Counted from the first letter of the stretch, positions 22,951-34,395 are shown. The stretch is DNA of 64,000 nt from Epiperipatus broadwayi (GCA_028023455.1 JAQFVV010012395.1:11096154-11160153); one strand, 5' to 3'. The notes: generated by a model not told the origin, from the letters alone. Numbers and translations are program-made.

Positions 22951-23699
22951 TGTAGCATTTTGTAAAAATGGCAGACATGTTTGTGCACTCCAGGAAAACT
23001 AATTTATTCGAGTGGTTGTAGATCGTGTGCTGATAACGGAGGAAGTTAACTAACGTAATGGTGGACGATAATTCCAAGAGATATTTGCTGATTGCAAATA
23101 AACGTTACCTGATTGGACAAGGATTAATTGCTACAGTTATCAGCAAGCAATAAAAGACGGTGTAACATCTACGCAGTGTGGGAATATAGAGAGTAGCAGA
23201 GAGCAGTCACGCAGTATTGAGTAAGCAGTATTGGAGTAGACATCTGTTTAACACCAGTAGAGATGTCTCACATCAGTGCTGGCAGTTAATGACCAGCACC
23301 CAGTGGAAATGTAGTTCACGAGTATAGCTGAGGGAGACTGTAGTGGAGATATTCAGAGCATTCGTTGCAGAGCATTAGTTGCAGAGTAGAAGCATTCATT
23401 GCAGAGCAGGGCATTCGTTGCAGAGCAGAGCATTAGTTGCAGAGTAGAAGCATTCGTTGCAGAGCAGAGCATTAGTTGCAGAGGAGAAGCATTCATTGCA
23501 GAGCAGAGCATTAGTTGCAGAGTAGAAGCATTCATTGCAGAGCAGGGCATTCATTGCAGAGTAGAGCATTAGTTGCAGAGTAGAGCATTAGTTGCAGGAA
23601 TAGACCATTCGTTGGAGAACATTAGCGAACGTTATTGGATAGCCGCACAGTATGACTTCCAGATATAACATTGGCACAGTCGTAAGTGCAGATATAACA
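22951..23699 (+). repeat. 3' LTR of the TRIM-like element
   Basis: 749 bp, shorter than the 5' LTR because it has fewer minisatellite units and lacks a short segment near 23100. Its end is odd: after CAGATATAACA it continues TTGGCACAGTCGTAAGTG and then repeats CAGATATAACA before the TSD. An extra PBS-like piece and LTR end are therefore present. Confidence 0.85.
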
Positions 23700-24139
23700 G
23701 GATCCAACTTTTAATTACATCCATTCACATTCTTTAGTAATTAACTTCAAATATTTTATCTGTTTGTTTGCTTCAGAAATTTAGTTTAATGTTTGATTTT
23801 AAACAATAGTTTTTTTCTGTCTCTTAAAACTGCTTTGTAATTAACAATTTGGTTTATCTTTTGGCAATCTTTTGTAGAATGCTTTTAACCTATGATCTTT
23901 GTCTGCTTAATTTAACTGCCAACCATCTTTCTTTGTTGCTATTAAATTTAAACTAAATTTTATCTAAAATAAAGTTTCTTTATTTTGTTTTTACTGAATC
24001 TATTTTATTGCTTTTAAAACTTAAATATGTATTTACATTTCATTATTATTTTTCTTTGGAGTAAACTTTAGCTTTATAACTTATAATTATTGAGTTACTA
24101 AAGCCTATATATACATATTCTGCAAAATACAGCAGTACC

Positions 24140-24760
24140 TTTACTATAATGGATAATAGTGATATCCCATAATAATTATTGCAATCTTGTTTAATTCTTT
24201 TGTTTTTAAAAATTGGAACAATAAGAGCATTCTTAAGATAGGAGGCACAGTTTCATGGGTCCACATATTTAAAAAAAAATAGTTTTTTTGAAGCTAACAT
24301 ATCTCCACTATATTTTAAAATTCTCCAGATATAGCTATTTTGACTTCATAAAACTGGATATCTTTGTGCAAATCTGAGAAAATTAAATGGATATATTATT
24401 AAAAATTTATTATCGCAATTCTTGTATCATTAGTCAAAAGATAATCAAAATACTTCTTCCATCTGCTCAAAATATCATTGTCATCATTTAAGAGAGTACC
24501 AATGTTAGATTTAATAGTAATGTCTTGGGTTGATATGTTCCATTCATTGCATCAACAAAAGATCTAGAATGACCATGATCAGTGAATAACTATATCTTTT
24601 TTGCAGGTTTAATCAAATCTTTCTTGATAATCATTAAACTTCTGCCAAGAGATTTTTGTATTTATTAAGAAATTTCACATTTAATCTATTGTTCTGCCAA
24701 GCAGAAAATGTCATATACTTCCTTTTAATTATATCACTAACTTGTGAAGGAATCTTATAG
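24140..24760 (-). pseudogene. RTE-like LINE fragment, endonuclease-RT linker and RT start
   Basis: Minus-strand reading shows FVDAMNGT, a WKKYFDYLLT-like segment (the w.eHFe.Lln motif), a KYSGDMLAS segment, HETVPPILR and a degraded IVPIFKNK..NKDCNNY-like motif. This is the usual RTE-like order. Multiple stops and frameshifts occur. The segment just after it on the same strand would join to the RT palm at 20770-21030, with the TRIM element inserted between the two blocks. Confidence 0.7.
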
Positions 24761-25339
24761 TACATACATGCAAAGATTATTGAACTTCAAAAATATTATA
24801 TTATTTATATGTATATATCAGCTTTATGATATTACCTTCACTAAAGATTATAAATAAGTACTTAAAACATTGAATTATTTATTATAATTTATGTTGATTT
24901 AGATAATATATTAATAATCATCATTTCTCATTATCATAAAGTAACTTGTTTTAATATAATGATGCATGAAATATGCGATATTTTTATTTATCATTTTTGC
25001 TTTATCATAATAGTAAAATATTGTTAAAAAGTGATTTTGTTATCTTTTTACAAATTAAGACAAAATTTGATTTAATAAAAATTGAATAATTAAGTAAAAT
25101 CTTTTTTTGATGTGAAACAATAATATATAAGTAAGATTTGTATTGAGAATAAGATTTGTATTGAGAAATTCATTTGCCTATATTGTTAAGTTTCAGGGAT
25201 TTTCTCATTCTGCCTTCTAACTGTCTGATAGTAATTTAGGATAAACTCCTTTAAAATAGTACAGTTTTAGTTATTTTATTTTATTGGAACTAGTTAACTG
25301 TGTAAATAAATGTTTTCTGAATTTTATTTATATTGCCTT

Positions 25340-25494
25340 TAATAGTTAAACAGCATTAAGCTGTTGCACATGCGCTTTGCAGATTTTAACTATAAATGAC
25401 TGAATATTAACACTTCAAACACATGATAAAGTCTTTGGGAAAAGTTAAAATCTGCAAAGCGCATGTGCAACAGCTTAATGATGTTTAACTATTA
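25340..25494. repeat. Near-perfect palindromic MITE, 52-bp arms
   Basis: The left arm 25340-25391 and right arm 25443-25494 are inverted copies with a single mismatch (AAACAGCATT versus AAACATCATT), around a 51-bp loop. The arms include TAATAGTTAAACA ends and the GC-richer core TTGCACATGCGCTTTGCAG. The near identity of the arms suggests recent activity or maintenance. The TA at each edge would fit a Tc1/mariner-type duplication, but this is not certain. Confidence 0.85.
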
Positions 25495-26095
25495 CAATTT
25501 ATATATAAAATAATTGATTTATTTATATTGCCTTGTAAGTGTAGTGAATAACACATCCACAATTCATGTTCATCTTCTGAGATGCAAATATATTTGGTAC
25601 TTTTTTTTTTTTTTCACATAACAGAATTACCAATAAAACTTGGGATTTATTTAGGTAGCAGGCCATAGCTAACCGACTGGCTAGTTAATTATTACCTTAA
25701 ATAGATAACTATCTATTTTTAGATAAAAAGTAAAACAAAAAAGAACTCAATATGTTCAGTATTATTCATTACACAAATGTTTTACTGAAGTAATAGCATT
25801 ACATTACATGTAACAGCATGAATATCTAACCTTAATTTTTCCTGTACATATTTGTACATTCAAGTTTTTATTTATTCTTTTTTTATTTTGATTTCCTATA
25901 ATATTACTTTGATTTATTCATATGTATTCAAGTGCTTCATAATCTGTAAAAATCTGTAATATTTTCTATATAAATATGCTTAATAACTATAAAAAATGCA
26001 TCACTTTTTTTAATTACTGTGATTATTTTCATCTATTCATACTTTAAAATAAAGTAAATAAAATCTCTGTTTTGTAATGTCAGAACTTTGCACAG

Positions 26096-26118
26096 TTGAT
26101 GAAGGGTTTCCCTGAAAC
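26096..26118 (+). ncRNA. Degenerate hammerhead-like motif
   Basis: TTGATGA (26096-26102), then a perfect four-pair stem AGGG-TTT-CCCT, then GAAAC. The first core base is T where active hammerheads have C, and no clean helix III/cleavage site follows. It is probably an inactive relic of another hammerhead-bearing retroelement. Confidence 0.35.
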
Positions 26119-26342
26119 CATTTCCAAAAGTCTTGGGTTGTCATAATCTACAATACAGAATTTGGGTAGGATTTGTGACATTTATATCTCATTTAAATAA
26201 TGAGTTAAAAAAAGACCATTAAATATTTTCTCATTCATAATATTATAAGATACACACATAAATATGTATATATATATAATAATGCTCAAGGCTTGATAAA
26301 TTCATTGAAAGCAGTCAACACTTTAAACAATATCAATACAAT

Positions 26343-26725
26343 ACAGGCAAAACTCTCCATACAATAGTGCCACTCAGTGCAAGCCAGAGTAATCAATGGA
26401 TGCCAGAAGGCTTGTTTCCTCTGACTAGTTTCTGGCTTGTGGCCTTTGTCAGTGAGGAACCTTGGATCTGAGAGCACTGCATCTAGATCTTAGAATCTAA
26501 TGCAACCCTCCAGCAGCCATCTTTTATCTCTGCTTAACTACAAAACTATGAGAATAAAATTGAAAACACAATAATATTTTCAATCTAAGCTCATTAGCTT
26601 ATATAGTCATATAGGTCTGAACACTGGCTTGCATGGAATGGCATTACTGTATGGAGAGTTTGCCTGTTTTAATAACAGTTATGAGCAAGCATAGGAAATG
26701 GTGATCATGTAATGTTTGGTGGTTT
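26343..26725. mobile_element. Hammerhead foldback retroposon, 383 bp, 14-bp TSD
   Basis: Flanks AATATCAATACAAT (26329-26342) and AATATCAGTACAAT (26726-26739) match at 13 of 14 positions. The left part, in minus orientation, has the usual GGCAAAACTCTCCATACA arm and then a core that reads CTGACAA...GAAAC-TA-GTC on the minus strand. The G of the CUGAUGA core is mutated, so cleavage is unlikely. The right end carries the inverted arm and the outer sequence AGCAAGCATAGGAAATGGTG shared with the other copies. Confidence 0.8.
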
Positions 26726-26804
26726 AATATCAGTACAATTAACAATCTTAATCTGTTTTTAAGAAAATCTTTTTTTAACATTAAAGGTCAAAATTCATCT
26801 TTAT

Positions 26805-26940
26805 TTCGAAGTTGCAATCTTTAGTGTCATTATAAACAATTTATTTAAGCTTTAAAGGTCAATAATTTCACTCTTTGTAATTGAAGTTGCAATCTTTAGT
26901 GTCATTATAAACATATTAGACTATAAATAAAGATGGATTT
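26805..26940. repeat. Short tandem/inverted repeat cluster
   Basis: GAAGTTGCAATCTTTAGTGT occurs twice (near 26809 and 26884), each followed by CATTATAAACA. The outer segments AAATTCATCTTTATTTC and AAATAAAGATGGATTT are inverted relative to each other. Nothing codes here. Confidence 0.6.
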
Positions 26941-28580
26941 CCACCTCTATTGTTAAAAGGTTGCCTTGACAACAGATTGTTGATTGTATAGAGATATTGG
27001 TATTGTTTAAGTGTTGACTGCTTTCATTGAATTTATATATCTATATAATTAGAAAAAGGAGTTTCTATTTGAAAGAAATCATTTCACTTGTTTTCTGAGA
27101 CCTTAAACCAGACAAGGCAAATTCTATAATTTCCATTTCATGCATTCTTATTAATACATATTATTACCTTGTCATTTTTGTCACAGTAAACAAACATGGT
27201 TGATTTTCTCAGCAATATACATCAACCACTATGATCGATTTGCTGGTTAATATCTCTTATGATTTAATATTTTTTTAGATAGCCAATAGTTAACTGAGAT
27301 GTTTGATTGAGGTTGTAAGGTCAAGATGTATGTATGTATGTATTGTTAAACTTTCATTCTCTTTTTTATATTAATACTTATGACAGCCAAAAATAAATTA
27401 TGGCTCCATTATTCTCAGGCTGCAACATCACAAGATAAGGTAACAACAGTTGGTGATTAAATGGAGAGGATAATAAGCATTGCAGATTAGGGATCTAGAC
27501 TGACATTCAATGGTGACTGTTTCATTTGGTTATCAATAGCTTTAAATCATTTTCAAATGAAGGAAAATTGCATAAATAGAAAGAATACATTTGAAAATTG
27601 CATAAATAGAAAGAATAAATTTATAATATTAATTAAGAGATCATCAAATTTTCTGAAATTAGAAAGGAAATTGAATAAACTAGACATATATTTTAATATA
27701 AAGGCAAAATATCAGCAGCTTCAGAGAATCATTATAAATAAAAGACAGAAGAACATCAGAAAGATAGTGAAACTAGTTATTCAATTTGAAAAGTACTCAG
27801 TGTAGATAATTTAGCCTGAGAAATAGAAACATTTATATAGATGTACGTAAATGCATTAGAAAAAAAGCAATATTTAAAATTTTTTATGGGACATTTTATT
27901 GTTAGATTTGGAAAATTATTGAAAAATACAAATGCTATGGCTAAATTTACATAAGTTGGCAGAAATGATGGATTAAACAAATTTCTAGAATTCACAGGAA
28001 AAAAAATGTACATTATAATTTAAAAATTAAAGGAAATGTATATGGAAGCATTTATATGAATGCACAGCTAAAATGGATTATATTTTGACCAACAGTAATT
28101 ATGTCTTTTATCATTTAAAAAGATTTACTGCAGGAGGAAGTGATCAATAATGAGGTTCAAGATATGTGATAAAAAAGAAAATAATATTAATAGTTGATAT
28201 CATTAACCTTCATAAACACTGCAGAGAATTTAAGTTAGAACTTGAAAATCATTTCAAAATATTAACACTCCATGAAGATGGCTCAGACCTGAATAAGTTC
28301 AATTTAGAAAAGGTTGCTCAATGAAGAAAGTCTAGTCTTATTATCATTTTCATTCCACTAAAGAAATAAAGAACAGCTACACAGTTAATAAGAACAAAAC
28401 AAATTCACCAGTAAATTATTCAACTAAGACAAAATGAGTATGCAGAAAGAAGAAATATAAATATATTTTCAAATGATCTACTTAAAAAAACAGAATTCAG
28501 TGAAATAGTGTAGAAAATAAATAATGATGATATAAGAAAATACAATTCCAAAATGGCAAGGAAATTTATTAGAAGAGAAT

Positions 28581-29172
28581 TGTTATGTTTGGTCTGGATT
28601 ACAGACCCAACCTACGGAAATTAATACTAATATCAGTATTACAATTAATATAATATTTATTATTTACAACTATATACAATAAATTATACAGTATATATAC
28701 AATAAACAATAGTTATACTGGAACTCTTGAATCCGAGTCTCATGGTTCTACCGTTTCCAGCTACAGCTGATAGCTTGTCTTGTGGGTAGGAAGAATGACT
28801 CTTCCGGTTGTACAAGACAACTTGCCTCGAGTCAACAGTAGTCTTAGCAGCATCCGGTCCTCTGTGGACTTGCCTAGCTGCATAGACAAATAGCATATTG
28901 CTATTAATGGGAATGCTGACTGCTGTTCAGGTTAGCAGGGCTTCCCTGGGAGAATGCGTACAGTCTTTTCAGGTTAGACAGAAACTCTTCCCTGATTCTC
29001 ACAAAAGGCTGACTATTTATAGCCAGATCCCTGACCTAATTGAAGACCTTCAGATTCAATAAGCATTGTTGCTTATTGGCCTGTATGTTTTAGCTATACA
29101 TCAGCCTATTGGCCTGTGGCAAACAATGCTTAATCCGATCAGATAAGGAAGAATATGGAATAGTCCACTTCT
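28581..29172 (-). repeat. Solo LTR, minus orientation
   Basis: The hexamer GAGAAT flanks it on both sides (28575-28580 and 29173-29178). On the minus strand it has two CCAAT-type boxes (GGCCAATAGG, GGCCAATAAG), a TATA box TATAAATAG (complement near 29018), a GC-richer leader and ends ...CATAACA. Its base composition is clearly less AT-rich than its surroundings. The outer left end is TG, but the other terminus (CTTCT) does not show the expected CA, so that boundary could be 29167. The 70-codon frame at 28684-28896 is LTR sequence, not a gene. It interrupts a LINE relic. Confidence 0.75.
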
Positions 29173-29339
29173 GAGAATGGAGGACTATAATGAGTAAAAA
29201 ATTCAAGAATATAAGTGTCATCTAAGAAGCAATAATATTAAAAACAATCTGTTTTTCAATCTGTAGTGATAGCACTCTAGAAACAAAGAAGTAAAAAATG
29301 GATGCTAGATAAAAGGTGTTTTTTCATCCAAAAGGTCTA

Positions 29340-29500
29340 GGTGGACTACTTCCTGATTCAAAATCCCTCATTAATGAAAGCCATAAGTTACAAATTAGTA
29401 TGGGGATATTAGGGTGGTACTAGATAGAGATATATTTAAGCATTGCCATTGTGATACATATTGATTACCAAAGCTTACACCAGATGGCATAACCACGGTA
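29340..29500 (+). mobile_element. Highly diverged hammerhead element copy
   Basis: It keeps the colinear landmarks of the family: TTAATGAAAGCCATAAGTTA, ACAAATTAGTATGGGGATAT, GTACTAGATAGAGAT and a GATTACC...CACCAGATGGCA arm. The core is destroyed (TTAATGA, ACAAAT). No TSD is visible. Confidence 0.55.
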
Positions 29501-30431
29501 AGAGAAAAATAATTTGTTTCTGAACACCATCTTATTATTAGAAGTAACATTATTTCTGGGTAATATGATGAAAAGATGACAGTATTATAAAAAGGAAACA
29601 TGGCTTCATAAAACCCAGAATAATTCTACAAAAAACTGTATAATAATAATAAAGAATAAATAAAAATAAAGCAGGTCATAAAATCATGTCTTTTGAAATG
29701 AAGTGTTTTTTTAAATAAAAAGGTAGAATAATTAAATCTGTAAAAATATAGAAGTTCCAGGAAATGATTATATTATTAGAGACATTTAAAAAAGTATATG
29801 AAAAATTGAAATGTAGTTAGCAAAACTATAAATGTCGAAATGATGTCACATGATTGAATAAATACAATAGTGATATTAATAATTAAAAAAGATTAAAAAA
29901 AATATTTAAAATTACAGATCTAGTAATTTTATTACCAAAATAATTACAAGTTGCATATATAAAATTTTGGACTTAAAAGTTTTATAAGACTTTAAATAAA
30001 TCACATTCAAATATATGAAATTACATAAATGATAAATGAAGATGAGTTGTGATTTTATCTGGATTTATAGATTATGCATTAAAACTTTATGATATAAACC
30101 CATATTATTGTCAAATGCTGAAGAATATTTTTCAAAATGCATCAGAAGTAGAGTAATTACATTATATAATGACATTAAGAACATAGATATAGACAAAACT
30201 GTATCTCAGGATGCTTGTATTTCTCCAAAGCATTTTACAGTAGTTTTAATGAAAGTATTTTGAGCTTTAAACTTAAATCATTTAAGTTTTACAGATGATA
30301 TGTATTTAAAAAATGTTACAAAGCTATCAAATAAAAAATAAATAAGGCTAAAATAATATTTAATGATTTTCAAAAAGGGAAAATAACAGTAGACAGTAAT
30401 GAATTAGAAAGCAATAAGTATAAATACTTTG

Positions 30432-30835
30432 ACAAACAAGGCAAAACTCTTCATACAGTAGTGCCAACCAGAGAAAATGGATGCCAGAAGGCTTATGCAT
30501 AAAATTACTATCTAGTGCCTACTCATCCAATATCCCCAGACTAGTTTCTGGCTTGTGGCCTTTGTCAGTGAGGAGCCTTGGATCTGAGAGCACTGCACCT
30601 AGATCTTGGATCTAATGCAACCCTCCAGCAGACACCTTTTCTCTCTATTTAACTACAAAACTATGAGAATGCAATTAAAAACACAATAATATTTTTAATC
30701 TAAGCTCAATAACATATATATGCCTTCTGGCATCCATTGATTACTCTGGTTGGCACAGGGTGGCATTACTGTGTGAAGAGTTTTGCCTTGTTTGATAACA
30801 ATTATGTGCTAGTATAAAAGATGGTGATCATGTGA
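30432..30835. mobile_element. Hammerhead foldback retroposon, 404 bp, 13-bp TSD
   Basis: A perfect 13-bp TSD TATAAATACTTTG (30419-30431 and 30836-30848) brackets the element and splits a LINE frame. Its arms ACAAACAAGGCAAAACTC and GAGTTTTGCCTTGTTTG are inverted complements. The minus-strand core (30535-30580) reads CTGACAA...GAAAC-TA-GTC-TGGGGA, with the same G-to-A core change as the copy at 26343, so the two probably belong to one subfamily. Confidence 0.85.
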
Positions 30836-32491
30836 TATAAATACTTTGCTGAAGAATACAGATAAAAAAATACTGGTTGTAATTAATTATAGAATTATAT
30901 TTGGGTGGGATGTTGCTTGGTAAAAATAATTTAATAATAAAAGAAAATATATGTAAAAGAAAATATACCTTATAAATGCATTATATTAATAACTACATAT
31001 GAGCATGAGATTTTGATAAAGTAGACTATACCATTAAATATGGAGATGCATATTCTAAAATCAATAAGAATGAATTTCATGAGTGGAAAAATAAACACTT
31101 ACTGCTAACAGCTATATCCTATGCGGTATTAGAATGTCATACTTGACAGCTAAATGTTTCTGATTGCCCAGATGTTGCAACCTATTCAGTTTAGTCAGTG
31201 ATTGATAATGAGTTCTAAAGATTCCTGAATTAAAATTCAATGTATTATATCTCTTGTCTAAATGTCACATGATTTATTGAGCATCTAAACATTCAGGTTT
31301 TTTTTTGTTGTTATTGATAATGTTAGAAAAATTAACGGGCTGAAAATCTGGACAAGTTGTTAGAAAGAAACAATTGATGGAAAATTGAAATTTTTTACTA
31401 GATTCCAAGATGTTGTAAAAGACCTAGGAAGAGATTCATATGTGATGGATAAATAAGATAAGGGAGTATGTTTGAATAATATAATGAAGAGAAAATATAA
31501 AAAGAAAATTGGATTACACTTATGATAATCTTCATTTTTAAGTGGATGGATAACAATTGATTTTTTTTTTTTTTTTTAATATGGCATGTAAGGATTTAGT
31601 AAAGAATGTAAAAAATATATTAGAATAATGCACATAAACATCAAGGCTGATGTCAAATCAATATCATTAAAAAATACTGTATAATCAATACATGAAGAAT
31701 GAGAATAGATATCCACTAAGGCATCTCTGATTTTATTGTTGCAAAGAATCAGCATCTGAATCCATTATAAAAATATAGCATCATCATTAATAATCATCAA
31801 GAATCAACAGTTATCCTTTGTGATTGGAATTAAAGGAGATACATTATAAAATCAGGCTAATCTTCATCTTACCAATGCCAAGTTTATGACAATATAAAAG
31901 CAATCATCAGAATTTTACCTGCACACACATATTTAAGAACTAAAATATCTACAATAATAAACAAAAAATGCAGAAATCATGATATCAATGCTAATCATCA
32001 TCAAGGCTCTGGGCCATTAGGTACCATAAGTGGGCCATCAATAAATTATCAATTCTATAAACTGAAGTTTGTGAGTTTTAAAAGTGTCTTTTATGACCTA
32101 GAACTATACAAATAATTCTATAGAGAACCATCTGGATGCTCACACATATTTTTATCACTAACAGTTAACCCTGGATTAGCTGAGGGATTGCAGAGACCTT
32201 AGGGACTGTGAATAAGAGAAAATATACATGCTTAAGCCATTCTATTATTAAATAATAGAAATGGGATAATCTACAATTTTTCTTAAAACACAACTCTATT
32301 ATGAAATTAGTCACACATAATGGCAATTTACAAAGAGATAGTTTATAATATCAAAGATAATTTCAAAGATTATTATTGGACAGGGAAAAATTATTTACTT
32401 TTACATTAATGAATATATTCTTATGAATATAAATGAATTGTTCTTTTTTATATATATAACTATTAATATTTTTTTTATTATTATGTTACAG

Positions 32492-32533
32492 GAAGCTGAA
32501 AAGAAATCGAAAAATACACCAAAGAAGATTTAA
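32492..32533 (+). CDS. FSTL1: FSTL1 terminal exon: basic C-terminal tail and stop
   Basis: The acceptor is TTATGTTACAG (ends 32491). The exon codes EAEKKSKNTPKKI and then TAA at 32531-32533. In phase 0 with the exon ending at 6677, it continues KSVKEAE. This closely parallels the vertebrate end QETAEKTKRVSTKEI: the A-E-K-x-[KR] start, the Thr two to three residues before K-x-I, and the terminal Ile-stop all agree. This agreement across a 25.8-kb gap is the main evidence that the intron is real. Confidence 0.85.
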   Translation, partial: EAEKKSKNTPKKI

Positions 32534-33250
32534 AATTATTGCAGAGAAAAAGCTTTTATTTTTTATGTTTATTTTTATTTATAAAAATGTTTAGATACAT
32601 GGCCTGTTTATAAAGACTCTAAGTCATAAATGATTATGTATATATGTGTATGTTTAATATATGTATAAGATTTATATATACAATCAAACATACATCTGTG
32701 GAAAAATTATTTGGTATTGATAATAATGTAATATTTATCATAAAAAGAAAATCATATTTTTATTTTAAAATGAAGTGCAGTATATAGTAGTTATATATGT
32801 CTCCTGTATTCTATACCTAATGTAAACAAGAGAAGTCATGTAATACTTTGTTTATATATATACATGAAGTTTGATTTTCAGTAATGTTTTTAAAATGCAA
32901 AATGTCCACTTCAATGTTTTTTATTAACTGCTATCACTATATACTGTTCTTTTATTTATATATGTAAAAAAAAATTATATGGATAAAAAGATGCAGCTGA
33001 TGATAAATGTGTTTGTATTTGACATTTTACAGTTTTGAAACAAATTATTATATTTAATTAAATATGTGGAATTTATTTTATTATTTAATGATAAGGACTG
33101 CATTAATAATATCAAGAAATTCCTCTTTCTTTACATATATATGAACTGTTATAATATGTAAAGAAATAATTTAATATACTGAATAAATTAGCAAGTTTTA
33201 TGAAATACAATATGTGTTCTATTTAATAAATTATAGTAAATTTTCATTTT
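32534..33250 (+). terminator. FSTL1 3' UTR and candidate polyadenylation signals
   Basis: After the stop at 32533 there is no further coding signal. Canonical AATAAA hexamers occur at 33182-33187 and 33225-33230, either of which could direct cleavage. In DNA this AT-rich such hexamers are common, so the exact 3' end is uncertain. Confidence 0.45.
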
Positions 33251-34395
33251 AATTACAATACAATCATCTTCAATAGACGAATATTGAAAATATCCATTTA
33301 ATAATAAATCTATCAAAAATTAGCTATATTAAATAATACATGTATTATACTTCATAAAACTTGTTGTTTTTCTGTTATATTGTACTGTTTATATAAATAT
33401 TATTTATGACTATACAATTTAGATATATTTATTAATAAATAAAAATTTAAAACTACCAAATAATAGTATCCTGTTTATAAACAGTTTTTTTTTTTTAAAA
33501 GTGATTGCATTTTTTATTATAGAATATATGACAGAGAATGTAACATATATATATATGCTAAAGTCATTACATCACTTTGATTTAATACTTTTAGATTATG
33601 ATAAGAAAAGTTAAAGTTAAGTATTCAATTATTTAAAAGATAATTCACAAAAAATTTTCAAGTATATTTTTTGCTAATGAATGGAAAAGGGTATGTGTGT
33701 GAGGGGAGGGGGTTGGCTAGATTTGATTTCAATAGTCTTTAATTTTTAAAATATTCTTCACTTTTTACTAATAAGCCTTTTTTCTCCTCAATAAGTATAA
33801 AGTTTTTATATCAAAACAAACACATTATTATAAGCAAATTCACACATACACACAGAGAGTCAAGTATGCATTTCGATATGATAAGAGAGTAAGTAATGAC
33901 AAACCCACTGCTAATGTTTAAATGTTGTCATTTGGTATTAATCCTCTTTTCTTAGTTAGTTACTTTACCAGTTTTTGACAGACAACTTAAAAACATATAG
34001 TCTATACAATTACTTTAAAGCCTCCAAGAAATAAGACTGGATTTTTGTCTCTTCGCCTGTATAGTTAAATACTGTCCTGAATATAGGAATCATAAAAAAT
34101 ATTTTTCGACCATTTCCATTTGAAGTATTGATATGAATTGCGAGATAAGAATAAAAGGCGGCTATTGTATAAATACGATAAATCAATATCTGTACCAAAA
34201 GATCACCAAGAATTCGGAAAACAACCACAATTTGACATTTAAATAATAAATAAATCAAACGGTAGTAATTTACTATCTATATATAATGAACAATGATAAA
34301 GATATGTGTAAGAGATTGTGATCTAGGTCACCTGATGAGTACTGGTTCAGCATGAAATGTGCATCTTGGGGATCATAGAACATTTTCATCGACAA
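33251..34395. other. AT-rich intergenic stretch, nothing assigned
   Basis: No element or exon was recognised. A G-rich run (GTGTGAGGGGAGGGGG) stands out at 33697-33712. The minus-strand 82-codon frame at 34010-34258 has no domain I recognise. Confidence 0.5.

Larger units (their letters stand above)
21856..23699 (+). mobile_element. TRIM-like non-autonomous LTR retrotransposon, 1.84 kb
   Basis: Two direct LTRs enclose only 280 bp. Perfect 5-bp TSDs GGATC flank it (21851-21855 and 23700-23704). Both LTRs start TGTAGCATTTT and end GATATAACA. A primer-binding site begins TTGGCACAGTCAG directly after the first LTR, and a purine tract TGGAGTGGAGGGAGG lies directly before the second. The interior has no open frame of useful length, so mobilisation must depend on another element's enzymes. 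Orientation is plus from PBS and PPT positions. Confidence 0.9.
28200..31560 (+). mobile_element. RTE-like LINE relic broken by later insertions
   Basis: Plus-strand fragments occur in LINE order. 28230-28570: an endonuclease-RT linker-like segment with DLNKFNLEKV. 30180-30300: an RT block with VSQDACISPKHFT (the QGdxiSPkLFt motif) and LSFTDDMYL (FADD-like). 30380-30430: a KYKYF segment, which then continues after the insertion into GC-poor sequence resembling the eI.RRI block. 31400-31450: an RPRKRFICDG segment, the GRPxxRWxDd motif near LINE C-termini. Stops are frequent. It is interrupted by a solo LTR (28581), a diverged hammerhead element (29340) and a hammerhead element (30432). Confidence 0.7.
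6678..32491 (+). other. FSTL1 last intron (about 25.8 kb), host of most mobile elements
   Basis: The intron runs from GTAAGT at 6678 to the acceptor TTATGTTACAG ending at 32491. The part 6678-12550 is AT-rich, with a microsatellite at 8009-8056, and shows no recognisable gene or element. From 12.5 kb to 31.6 kb it holds the LINE, SINE, hAT, TRIM, solo-LTR and hammerhead elements listed separately. The stretches 15167-17508, 27060-28200 and 31600-32490 show nothing I can assign. Confidence 0.8.

Noticed and set aside
22356-23550. Minus-strand frames of 64 and 65 codons with repeated LLCNEC/SATNA peptides
   Set aside because: They translate the 18-bp LTR minisatellite; open only because the repeat length is a multiple of three.
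28684-28896. 70-codon minus-strand frame with ordinary amino-acid composition
   Set aside because: It lies wholly within the transcribed part of a solo LTR with TATA and CCAAT boxes upstream; no coding homology.
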